This document shows positions 25,535-32,814 of a DNA stretch of 64,000 bases, one piece after another; positions within the stretch are counted from its first letter, which is position 1; each line of letters opens with the position of its first letter. The position numbers and the translations under genes were made by a program. Where the stretch lies: NCBI RefSeq assembly GCF_013204795.1, contig NZ_JABMKW010000020.1, positions 992,001 to 1,056,000 on the forward strand. The letters are read 5' to 3'. The notes under the pieces were generated by a model, which ran no database searches, was not told where the DNA came from, and saw nothing but the letters and a program-made list of their open reading frames with translations. The stretch is from Pedobacter panaciterrae. Lineage in GTDB: Bacteria; Bacteroidota; Bacteroidia; Sphingobacteriales; Sphingobacteriaceae.

Positions 25535-25540
25535 GTAATC

Positions 25541-26602
25541 CTAATTATTCTTTAACGACGCCATATCAATTACAAAGCGATACCGCACATCGCTTTTCAG
25601 CATACGCTCATACGCTTCATTAATCTCCTGCATCTTAATTACCTCTATCTCCGAAACAATATTGTGTTCCCCACAGAAATCAAGCATCTCCTGTGTTTCG
25701 GCAATTCCACCAATTAACGATCCTGCAACAGATTTCCTCCCCATAATCATAGGTACAGAGTTCAACAACGGATCAAGCCCACCAAGATACCCTACCAATA
25801 CCAACGTACCATTTATATTCAGTGTAGGTACATACTCATTTAAGTCATGCACATAAGGAACAGTATCAACAATCAAATCAAATTTTCCTGCTACACCCTG
25901 TATCTGCGCCGGGTCTGTAGAAATAATAACCTGATCGGCCCCCAATTCAAGCGCATCTTTTTCTTTTCCGGGCGATCTTGAAAATAATGTTACATGCGCA
26001 CCAAGTGCTTTAGCCAATTTTATCGCCATATGGCCTAATCCGCCCAAACCCACAACGGCAACGGTGCTGTCTTTCCCAACATTCCAGTGTCTTAATGGAG
26101 ACCAGGTCGTAATACCAGCACATAGTAATGGCGCTACAGCAGCCAGATCAAGGTTTTCGGGCACCTTTAAAACAAAATGCTCATCAACCACAACTTTTTC
26201 AGAGTAACCGCCAAAAGTGCGCCCGCCTAAATGTTTGTCCTTTCCGTTATAAGTTCCCGTAAAGCCAGGAATACAATATTGCTCCAGGTCTTGTTTACAG
26301 CTGGCACATTCTCTGCACGAGTCTACTAAACACCCTACCGCAGCCAAATCTCCTACTTTAAATTTGCTTACTTCAGATCCCACCTTGGTTACCCTGCCTA
26401 CTATTTCATGACCGGGAACTGCCGGATAAACAGTCCCTCCCCAGTCGTTTCTGGCAGTGTGCAGGTCCGAGTGGCATACCCCACAAAACAGAATGTCAAT
26501 CTCTACATCTTTAGCCGTTGCCTCCCTCCTGTCAATACTCAATTGTTTTAATGGCGCTTCAGCCGACTGAGTGCCATATGCTTTTACTTCAAACTTTTCC
26601 AT
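25541..26602 (-). CDS. Zinc-dependent NAD(P) alcohol dehydrogenase (YahK-like)
   Basis: This 353-residue medium-chain dehydrogenase has the catalytic zinc ligands in GVCHSDLH and PGHEIVG, the four-cysteine structural zinc loop C-x2-C-x2-C-x7-C (CRECASCKQDLEQYC), and the nucleotide motif GLGGLGH. It resembles cinnamyl-alcohol/aldehyde reductases such as YahK. It reduces aldehydes or oxidises primary alcohols in the cytoplasm. Its start overlaps the stop of the cupin gene (TAATG), so the two proteins are probably made together, perhaps for detoxifying reactive aldehydes. Confidence 0.93.
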   Translation of the reverse strand: MEKFEVKAYGTQSAEAPLKQLSIDRREATAKDVEIDILFCGVCHSDLHTARNDWGGTVYPAVPGHEIVGRVTKVGSEVSKFKVGDLAAVGCLVDSCRECASCKQDLEQYCIPGFTGTYNGKDKHLGGRTFGGYSEKVVVDEHFVLKVPENLDLAAVAPLLCAGITTWSPLRHWNVGKDSTVAVVGLGGLGHMAIKLAKALGAHVTLFSRSPGKEKDALELGADQVIISTDPAQIQGVAGKFDLIVDTVPYVHDLNEYVPTLNINGTLVLVGYLGGLDPLLNSVPMIMGRKSVAGSLIGGIAETQEMLDFCGEHNIVSEIEVIKMQEINEAYERMLKSDVRYRFVIDMASLKNN

Positions 26603-27021
26603 TATCGTTGTTGGTTTACGTTGTTATATTCTTCGTCTGTTACAGGTTCCAGCCAGGTTACCGGGCCGTTTTCGGTGATATTGCTGATCGCAATATGTGT
26701 AAGGCTTTTATCGGCAGTTGCGCCATGCCAGTGCATTACATCAGACGGGATCACTACCACATCGCCTTTACTCAACGATCTGGCAGGTTTTCCTTTTTCC
26801 TGGTAATACCCTTCGCCATCGGTTATTAGCAAGATCTGCCCTGCAGGGTGTGTATGCCAGTTGTTTCTGCAGCCCGGCTCAAATACCACATCCCCAACCG
26901 AATAATGTCCCGTTTCATCTTTCGGGACTAAAATATTAACCCATGCCGTTCCGCTGAAATAATCTGCCGGGGCTTCATCTCCTTTCGGGAAAATGGCTGT
27001 TCTGTTTTGTGTTGTTTCCAT
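26602..27021 (-). CDS. Cupin-domain protein
   Basis: This 139-residue single-domain cupin has the metal-binding motif 1 GCRNNWHTHPAGQILLITDGEG (His/His/Gln/Glu-like ligands, about residues 50-70) and motif 2 PSDVMHWHGA near residue 95. It resembles the small cupins annotated as mandelonitrile-lyase-like. The reaction is unknown. Together with the overlapping dehydrogenase gene it forms a two-gene unit. Upstream, an inverted repeat GGAGCAA/TTGCTCC (27090-27110) lies about 70-90 bases before the start and could be an operator. Confidence 0.85.
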   Translation of the reverse strand: METTQNRTAIFPKGDEAPADYFSGTAWVNILVPKDETGHYSVGDVVFEPGCRNNWHTHPAGQILLITDGEGYYQEKGKPARSLSKGDVVVIPSDVMHWHGATADKSLTHIAISNITENGPVTWLEPVTDEEYNNVNQQR

Positions 27022-27226
27022 CTATGATTCTTTAAATAGCTGTGCCTGTTTATTGTTTAACAATTGCAGGCTAACTTTGTGTCTCATCGGGAGCAATTTA
27101 TTTTTGCTCCATTAATGCTCACACAAAGGTCTAAGCTATTCTCTAATAGATGGGTATACAGATTACTGGATTACTTACCAAAATCACTGATTGGTGAACA
27201 AGTGTAAAACAAGTTTACGAACAAGC

Positions 27227-27637
27227 TTAATTGCAGTGGTTAAGCCAATCAACTAACCTGTTGATGGCATTTTGAACTGGCTTATTAGATGATAGACTTT
27301 GCGCTGCATCAGCACCCCAGATCGCCGTAAAACGTTTCTCCGAAAAACGGTTCAGCTTTTCGCAAACTGTATCGGTTCCACATGCTTCATTGCTATGAAT
27401 CTGGAAAACTGGTTTTCCTTTGCTGTCAATATTTACACGAGAATAAGCGATCACTTTGCCGCCCTTTTCTGCAATTCCAATGGGTAATCCAAAATCAGAA
27501 GTAAGCACCTTACCAGAACCATTTGCATGTTTAACAAGCGCTAAACTATTCTGGTAAAGGTTTATAACCGATTTCAAATCTTCCAAATAAACTTCTCGAA
27601 GCTTGATATCCTCTTTTTTTATTTCTGTTGCTCCCAT
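27227..27637 (-). CDS. Hypothetical protein
   Basis: The ATG at 27637 is chosen because the residues before it have no coding character. The 136-residue product starts MGATEIKKEDIKLREVYLED and has a beta-rich middle (GLPIGIAEKGGKVIAYSRVN) that recalls a small acetyltransferase-like sheet. The usual acetyl-CoA loop is not visible. Cysteines occur at CGTDTVC and at the end. No signal peptide or membrane segment is present. No family is recognised, and the neighbours give no hint. Confidence 0.65.
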   Translation of the reverse strand: MGATEIKKEDIKLREVYLEDLKSVINLYQNSLALVKHANGSGKVLTSDFGLPIGIAEKGGKVIAYSRVNIDSKGKPVFQIHSNEACGTDTVCEKLNRFSEKRFTAIWGADAAQSLSSNKPVQNAINRLVDWLNHCN

Positions 27638-27793
27638 AACGTTAAACTTATTCCACAAAATTATAGAATAAGAATAAAGGGATACAGATACAAAAATGTT
27701 ATTATTGAGCGATACAGATTTAAAACATACGCCAAAATCTTCTTTTCTCCAGAAAGCGAAACTCAGATTGTGATTGTTAAGAACAACTTTTAG

Positions 27794-27801
27794 TAAATTT
27801 G
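27794..27801 (+). promoter_or_regulatory. TAnnTTTG promoter element of the toxin-antitoxin pair
   Basis: TAAATTTG matches the Bacteroidetes -7 consensus and ends only 4 bases before the antitoxin ATG, so transcription should start at or within a few bases of the start codon. The mRNA would be nearly leaderless. Confidence 0.55.
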
Positions 27802-27805
27802 AATT

Positions 27806-28063
27806 ATGACTACGTTAACAGTAAATATTGACAACAAAAAATCTGAAAAAGCAGTTAAAGCTGTTTTAGAGGCTTTAGGACTAGATTACAGCGTAGCTTC
27901 AAATTCAGAAAAAGTTCTACGGCCGTTAAATAAGACCGAACAGAACATTTACAACAATCTAGTACGTTCCTTCGAGCAAATCAAATTGCATCAGGAGGGA
28001 AAGATTAAACTTCAAGATGCAAAAGCAGCTATATTGGAGATTGAAGCGGAACTTGATCAATAA
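27806..28063 (+). CDS. Antitoxin of a type II RelE/ParE-like pair
   Basis: This 85-residue protein has a short N-terminal strand (TLTVNIDN) and a helix (EKAVKAVLEALGLDYSV), resembling small DUF2683-like antitoxins. The C-terminal helical half (KLQDAKAAILEIEAELDQ) would bind the toxin. Its stop codon overlaps the toxin start in TAATG, the usual coupling in such pairs. The partner is frameshifted, so the antitoxin may now be an orphan. It would act by binding the toxin and repressing its own promoter. Confidence 0.75.
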   Translation: MTTLTVNIDNKKSEKAVKAVLEALGLDYSVASNSEKVLRPLNKTEQNIYNNLVRSFEQIKLHQEGKIKLQDAKAAILEIEAELDQ

Positions 28064-28394
28064 TGGCATTCGAGATTGTTTTAACCTCCGATTTTAAAAA
28101 AGAATTAAAGCAAATAGCAAAAAAACATAAAGGAATTTTAAAAGACCTAAATGCTTTAATTGAAGAATTAGAAGAGAATCCGATTAAAGGAACTGATCTA
28201 GGTCAAAATTTGTATAAAATAAGATTAGCAATTTCTGGAACAAATAAAGGAAAATCTGGCGGTGCTAGAATCATAACCATGTTTTAATAATTAGTGAGAC
28301 TGTATATTTTACCGACATTTATTTAAAAAACGAACACGATACGGTTGATGTCTCCTTAATTATTCGACGTCTAAAGAACACCGGTTTGCTCTAA
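28063..28394 (+). pseudogene. RelE/ParE-type toxin gene with a frameshift
   Basis: The first frame encodes MAFEIVLTSDFKKELKQIAK and continues to GGARIIT, the core of a RelE/ParE toxin, then stops at TAA (28285-28287). In the +1-shifted frame, the missing C-terminus follows directly: VLIISETVYFTDIYLKNEHD and on to RRLKNTGLL, ending at TAA 28392-28394. A single base lost near 28276-28280 explains this; ACC(T)ATG would restore ITYVLII. The shortened 74-residue product lacks the last two strands and is unlikely to be active. Programmed frameshifting is possible but no slippery heptamer is visible. Confidence 0.85.
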
Positions 28395-28422
28395 AGCATT
28401 CCTGCAATTTTTTTCATTTCTC

Positions 28423-28620
28423 TTACTTTGTTGCTTTCTCCTCACCCTTCCCCTCCTTTTCCTCAACCCCATCCTTTCCATTATTAAATTCCCTTATCCC
28501 CTTGCCTAAACCACTCATCAATTCCGGGATCTTCTTTCCACCAAAAAGCAAAAGAACTACAACCAAAATAACCAGGATCTCTTGTGTGCCCAATGCCGCC
28601 AGTAATGTATTATGTAACAT
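28423..28620 (-). CDS. tatA: Twin-arginine translocase subunit TatA/E
   Basis: This 65-residue protein has the TatA pattern: a short N-terminus, a single membrane helix ([12 protein letters not shown]), the FGxxKIPEL hinge ([16 protein letters not shown]) and an amphipathic helix, then a charged tail rich in Glu and Lys. TatA forms the pore through which folded proteins cross the inner membrane. It stands alone here; tatC is not in the window, as is common in Bacteroidota. Confidence 0.93.
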   Translation of the reverse strand: MLHNTLLAALGTQEILVILVVVLLLFGGKKIPELMSGLGKGIREFNNGKDGVEEKEGKGEEKATK

Positions 28621-28729
28621 GTGTTATAAAATTTATGATATTAACCTGATACAAGAATAACAACCCCAGATTAAAATGGCATTAAAAACAAATCCATGTT
28701 GCGTAACTTTACCTATATTATCGCACAAT

Positions 28730-29566
28730 ATGAACTGGATCACAAGAGAGCGACCAAAAATAGACAGGATTGCATGCCCATGGCTAATCAAAAACTTCAT
28801 TGATAAAGACGCTCATTTCTTTTACGTGCCTTTTGATCAGGTTATAGAAAAAGCTGCAGCGTTAAACGCCACACCTTTTGACGTTCCCGGCGTGGAGCTT
28901 ACACATAAAAACGACCTGTGCACCTTCGATGCGCTTATAAAAAAATACAACCTCGATGACCCTGCCCTCGCCATAATGGCCCCCATTGTTAGAGGTGCAG
29001 ATACCGACCGCCATAACCTGGCAAGTCAGGCATCCGGCCTATGGGCAATAGCCGCCGGAATGGCTTACAACATTAAAGACGATCAGGAGCTTTTAAAAGC
29101 AGGCATAGTAATTTACGACGCCCTGTACACCTGGGCCACACACCTCCAAAATGTAAAGCATACAGAAAGCCCCGTAGAGCAGCTATTAATAGAAGTATAC
29201 CAGAAGCTCCTTAAAAAAAGCAGTACAGATAAAGTACCGGCATGGGCAAAAGAGCTGAAAACAATTATTCAGGATCAGATAGATACGAATCTTGCTTTAA
29301 GCTTAACCGGGATCTCTAACGAATTAAATGTGAATCCCGCATATGTATCCAGAGAGTTCTCCAAATACTTTGATGACCTTTCATTTGGCGAGTACATCAG
29401 GAAACTTCGCATAAACAAAGCAATTGCCTACATAGAAACAACCGATTATTCGCTTTCAGAAATTGCTTATCTCACAGGTTTTTCAGATCAAAGCCATTTC
29501 ACCCGAATTTTCAAACTGGAAACGGGTATTAAACCTTCCCAGTTCAAAAAGAACAGGAAAGTTTAG
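28730..29566 (+). CDS. ChrB-like domain fused to an AraC-type DNA-binding domain
   Basis: The ATG at 28730 gives the typical start of ChrB C-terminal-domain proteins (MNWITRERPKIDRIACPWLI); an in-frame start 54 bases upstream adds a non-family segment. The ChrB-like part spans about residues 1-150 with DxxxxCPWL and IVRGADTDRHNLA. Residues 190-278 are an AraC HTH (SLTGISNELNVNPAYVSREF, then SLSEIAYLTGFSDQSHFTRIFK). It should sense chromate or an oxidised product and control the downstream chrA-type gene. ChrB proteins usually regulate without an AraC domain, so the fusion is notable. Confidence 0.87.
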   Translation: MNWITRERPKIDRIACPWLIKNFIDKDAHFFYVPFDQVIEKAAALNATPFDVPGVELTHKNDLCTFDALIKKYNLDDPALAIMAPIVRGADTDRHNLASQASGLWAIAAGMAYNIKDDQELLKAGIVIYDALYTWATHLQNVKHTESPVEQLLIEVYQKLLKKSSTDKVPAWAKELKTIIQDQIDTNLALSLTGISNELNVNPAYVSREFSKYFDDLSFGEYIRKLRINKAIAYIETTDYSLSEIAYLTGFSDQSHFTRIFKLETGIKPSQFKKNRKV

Positions 29567-29733
29567 TTCTTTTTCTGCTGACCAGGTGCGTATGGTTTTG
29601 CAGATTTCGATCCCGTACGTTTTTTCGCTTGCCCCGGAGGTACTTTACCACTATTTCCTGCGGTTCTTTGCGTATAGCACGACATTAAAAACATCATACT
29701 GCAAATAGTCAATACAAAATATATCTTTTTCAT
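29563..29733 (-). CDS. 56-residue lipoprotein
   Basis: A minus-strand frame starts at ATG 29733 (or at an in-frame ATG 6 bases upstream) and stops at 29563. It has a lipoprotein signal, MKKIYFVLTICSMMFLMSC, with the anchor Cys at residue 19. The tail is proline, glycine and lysine rich (GKVPPGQAKKRTGSKSAKPY, ending APGQQKKN). The frame has a proper lipobox and a composition unlike random AT-rich DNA. Small proteins with VPPGQAKK-type tails occur in Sphingobacteriaceae, but their role is unknown. It overlaps the end of the ChrB/AraC gene by 4 bases, tail to tail. Confidence 0.7.
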   Translation of the reverse strand: MKKIYFVLTICSMMFLMSCYTQRTAGNSGKVPPGQAKKRTGSKSAKPYAPGQQKKN

Positions 29734-29839
29734 ATTCATTTTTAGTCTGTATTGCTAATAACATGCCACAAATAGTAAATTCTGTACCAACAGTTAAATC
29801 TGTTCTATTTTAATTTTTCGCGATGCAGTACCATTGTTC

Positions 29840-30364
29840 ATGCAAATTCAAATCAACAAAATACGTTTCGCAATATGCTGTATCTGCAGCCTGTTTATTT
29901 CTACAACCACTTCAGCTCAAAACCCGCAACCAACTTATCCAAAATTAGCTGGTTATGTAGGCATTGTTCATCCTATTGTATCCTTCAGTTCCGATGGCAC
30001 CCATACCAACTTTAAAGACAGTTATATAGTTGGCTTGCCCATAGGCATCAACATTTGGAAAAGCGCTAAAATCGGTTTTTCCAGCGAAATAGTGCCGCTT
30101 ATAAAGGCCACAAGCGCAAGCAGCAAGGTCAACAATGTGCTGTTTCACCCAGGCATCTTAGTTGCCCTGGGCAATGGATTTACTTTTGCCGGTCGACTCG
30201 CTTTTGAAACTTCAGGCCGATATGGCCTTACCCCAGTGTTCAACAAAGTTGTAAAGAAAAACAAAGGCAGCAGTTACTTTGTAGCCATTCCCCTTCCTGC
30301 ACGTTTTGGTAACGATCAATCTTCGTCTTACGGCGTAGGCTTTCAGTTTGGGATCGCATTTTAA
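29840..30364 (+). CDS. Small outer-membrane beta-barrel-like protein
   Basis: Starting at the ATG at 29840, this 174-residue protein has a signal peptide (to about residue 27, STTTSAQ) and alternating hydrophobic strands. These include LAGYVGIVHPIVSF, YIVGLPIGINIW and the final YGVGFQFGIAF, whose terminal Phe is typical of outer-membrane barrels. It resembles the small barrel-like protein at 36940-37404 only in general layout. It lies 7 bases before the chrA-type gene, so it is probably part of the chromate operon, perhaps as an outer-membrane partner. Confidence 0.7.
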   Translation: MQIQINKIRFAICCICSLFISTTTSAQNPQPTYPKLAGYVGIVHPIVSFSSDGTHTNFKDSYIVGLPIGINIWKSAKIGFSSEIVPLIKATSASSKVNNVLFHPGILVALGNGFTFAGRLAFETSGRYGLTPVFNKVVKKNKGSSYFVAIPLPARFGNDQSSSYGVGFQFGIAF

Positions 30365-30371
30365 CAAGGAC

Positions 30372-31538
30372 ATGAAAAACAACGCAACATATAAATTAAC
30401 CGACCTGGTCGTCTACTTTTTAAAGCTTGGCACCTGGGGTTTCGGCGGACCAGTTGCACTAGTTGGCTACATGCAGCGGGATCTGGTTGAGCAAAAAAAA
30501 TGGATCTCTGAGGAGGAATACAAAGAAGGTCTTGCACTCGCTCAGCTGGCACCTGGGCCTTTGGCCGCGCAGCTGGGTATCTACATGGGTTTTGTTCATT
30601 ACGGATTACTGGGCGCAACATTAGCAGGACTTGCTTTCGTAATCCCTTCCTTTACTATGGTGGTTATATTGTGTGTTGCTTATAAGCTCTATAGCGGTTT
30701 ACCCGGTATGCAAGCCGTATTTTATGGGGTAAGCGCCTCGGTAATTGGAATTATCACGGTTAGCGCTTATAAACTGACCATTAAATCTGTAAGTAAACCA
30801 AACCTCGAAGCTGTTAAATCAAATTGGCTGCTTTGGGTATTTTACCTGTCCGGTGTGATCATTACTGTGATCATCAAGAGAGAAGATATTTTATTTTTTA
30901 TCATCTGCGGTGTGGTTTACATGTTGGTTAAAGCGCCACCGCAATGGATTAAACGACCAGCCTCAGCTTCTTCCCTGATTTTACTGAGCGTTGGTTTCTG
31001 GCAATATGAGGGTAAAACACTGCAGCAGATTGGCTGGTTTTTCTTAAAAGCCGGTGCGTTTGTATTTGGCAGCGGACTGGCAATTGTTCCTTTTTTACAT
31101 AGCGGCGTAGTTCAGGAATTTGGATGGCTTAATGAGCAGGAGTTTTTGGATGCTGTGGCTGTAGCAATGATTAGTCCCGGTCCCGTAGTCATTACAGTTG
31201 CCTTTATCGGCTATCTGGCAGCGGGTTTTCCTGGCGCTTGTGTGGCGGCATTGGCTACTTTTTTGCCTTGTTACCTTTTTACCGTTGCCCTGGCTCCTTC
31301 TTTTAAAAGGATTGCAAAAAATCCCAGTATAAAGGCTTTTGTTGATGGCATCACGGGTGCTGTAATTGGCGCACTGGTAGGTGCAGTGATCATTATAGCT
31401 ACACGTGCAATTATAGATATACCAACTGCTACCATTGCTCTATTTTCTGCTCTTGCTTTAATTTACATCAAGCAGATCAAAGAACCCCAGTTAATACTAC
31501 TTGCGGCAATAATTGGTGTGGCTATAAAAGTCTTGTAA
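30372..31538 (+). CDS. chrA: Chromate transporter ChrA
   Basis: The ATG at 30372 follows an AAGGA ribosome-binding site and gives a 388-residue protein. It has about ten membrane helices in two homologous CHR halves, starting LGTWGFGGPVALVGYMQRDL and LKAGAFVFGSGLAIVPFLHSG. The conserved motifs AQLAPGPLAAQLGIY and AVAMISPGPVVITVAFIGY repeat in each half. It exports chromate across the inner membrane. The barrel-like gene 7 bases upstream and the ChrB/AraC regulator further upstream form a chromate-resistance set. Confidence 0.93.
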   Translation: MKNNATYKLTDLVVYFLKLGTWGFGGPVALVGYMQRDLVEQKKWISEEEYKEGLALAQLAPGPLAAQLGIYMGFVHYGLLGATLAGLAFVIPSFTMVVILCVAYKLYSGLPGMQAVFYGVSASVIGIITVSAYKLTIKSVSKPNLEAVKSNWLLWVFYLSGVIITVIIKREDILFFIICGVVYMLVKAPPQWIKRPASASSLILLSVGFWQYEGKTLQQIGWFFLKAGAFVFGSGLAIVPFLHSGVVQEFGWLNEQEFLDAVAVAMISPGPVVITVAFIGYLAAGFPGACVAALATFLPCYLFTVALAPSFKRIAKNPSIKAFVDGITGAVIGALVGAVIIIATRAIIDIPTATIALFSALALIYIKQIKEPQLILLAAIIGVAIKVL

Positions 31539-31553
31539 AGCCCCGCAAAAGAC

Positions 31554-31981
31554 CTAAATATGAAATAGGAAGAACACAAACACCGATGCACCCATTTTGT
31601 ACCTCAGAACTTTAAGCGCATTAGAGATCTGCTTTGAAACATTTTGTTCCGAAATCCCCAGTTGCTCTGCAATTTCCTTATGTGATAAGTTCTCTTCCCT
31701 GCTCAGCAGAAAAACTTCCCTCATTTTAGGAGGCACCGTACCGATTTATATAAAAAGGCAGCGAAATTGGTATCCTGTAATATGGTTTCTCGTTTAGTCC
31801 ATAAGGTTGTAAAAAACTCCTGAATGATATCTTTTGCTTCTTCCTCGTCATTTAATTTCTTAAGTGCATGAATGTACAACAAGCGGTAATACCGCTGATA
31901 GATCATGGCATAAGCGGTCTGATCTCCATTCTTTAAAAGTCCGGTTAGCTCCTGATCCGAAAGCGTTCTGTAGTCTGCCAT
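31554..31981 (-). pseudogene. ECF sigma-70 factor gene with internal deletion
   Basis: The frame from ATG 31981 encodes sigma region 2 (DQTAYAMIYQRYYRLLYIHA, then DIIQEFFTTLWTKRE and FLYKSVR) and then runs into a stop. In another frame, region 4 follows immediately (PPKMREVFLLSREENLSHKE, then IAEQLGISEQNVSKQISNAL). In the intact sigma factor at 54895, about 50 residues separate the equivalent points, so roughly 150-200 bases appear lost near 31735. Neither part can work alone. No anti-sigma gene is adjacent. Confidence 0.88.
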
Positions 31982-32125
31982 TTGTTAATTATACCTTTAC
32001 AAATTGTTAACCCTTAGTAACAAAGTTGTGTAATATTTTAATAATCACCACTATACAGAAGCAATATTTTTTCGCACTTCAATCACATATTCTAAAATTC
32101 ATTTACCTTTACCACGCTATTTATT

Positions 32126-32806
32126 ATGGAAATACTGATTGTAGAAGATGAACCAAGAGTTGCCAGCCTGATTAAAAGAGGGCTAGAAGAGCAGGATTTT
32201 AAAGTTACCCTCGCATTTGATGGTGAGATGGGAAAAAAACTAGCCCTATCTAAAACCTACGACCTCATTATCATGGACATCATCCTTCCCAAAATAAACG
32301 GACTCGATCTCTGTAAGGAAATAAGAGCTGCCCACCCCCATCTTCCAATAATAATGTTAACCGCTTTAGGCACTACCGACGATAAGGTTGACGGCTTTGA
32401 TGCCGGTGCCGACGATTATCTGGTAAAACCGTTTGAGCTCCGAGAACTTCATGTACGCATTCGTGCGCTGCTTAAAAGGAACAACAACAGCCTGGCAAAA
32501 CAAAGCACTTTATTAAAATATGCCGACCTGGAATTAAACAACCAGACAATGACTGTAACAAGATCCGGAACCGAGATTGCGCTTACCCCAAAAGAGCTAA
32601 AACTGCTCGAATACATGATGCAAAACGCAGAAAGAGTGTTATCCAGAGCAGAAATAGCCGACAAAGTTTGGAACACTCATTTCGATACAGGCACAAATTT
32701 TATTGATGTTTACATCAACTACCTCAGAAAGAAAATAGATCGGGATTATCCCAATAAACTGATACACACCAAACCTGGATTAGGCTTTATATTTAAATCA
32801 GAATAA
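32126..32806 (+). CDS. OmpR-family response regulator
   Basis: This 226-residue protein has a receiver domain (acidic E7/D8, phosphoacceptor D51, Lys in LVKPFELRELHVR) and a winged-helix output domain from about residue 130 (LTPKELKLLEYMM, then VWNTHFDTGTNFIDVYINYL). It precedes its kinase by 8 bases. A TAnnTTTG-like element, TACCTTTA (32104-32111), and a single TTCTAA box (32090-32095) lie before it. The downstream ATPase promoter region has four such boxes with 11-bp spacing, the pattern expected for this family's DNA binding. Confidence 0.93.
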   Translation: MEILIVEDEPRVASLIKRGLEEQDFKVTLAFDGEMGKKLALSKTYDLIIMDIILPKINGLDLCKEIRAAHPHLPIIMLTALGTTDDKVDGFDAGADDYLVKPFELRELHVRIRALLKRNNNSLAKQSTLLKYADLELNNQTMTVTRSGTEIALTPKELKLLEYMMQNAERVLSRAEIADKVWNTHFDTGTNFIDVYINYLRKKIDRDYPNKLIHTKPGLGFIFKSE

Positions 32807-32814
32807 CCACGCTG

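Noticed and set aside
28063-28394. Programmed frameshift in the toxin
   Set aside because: No slippery heptamer or downstream structure was seen; a single-base loss is simpler.
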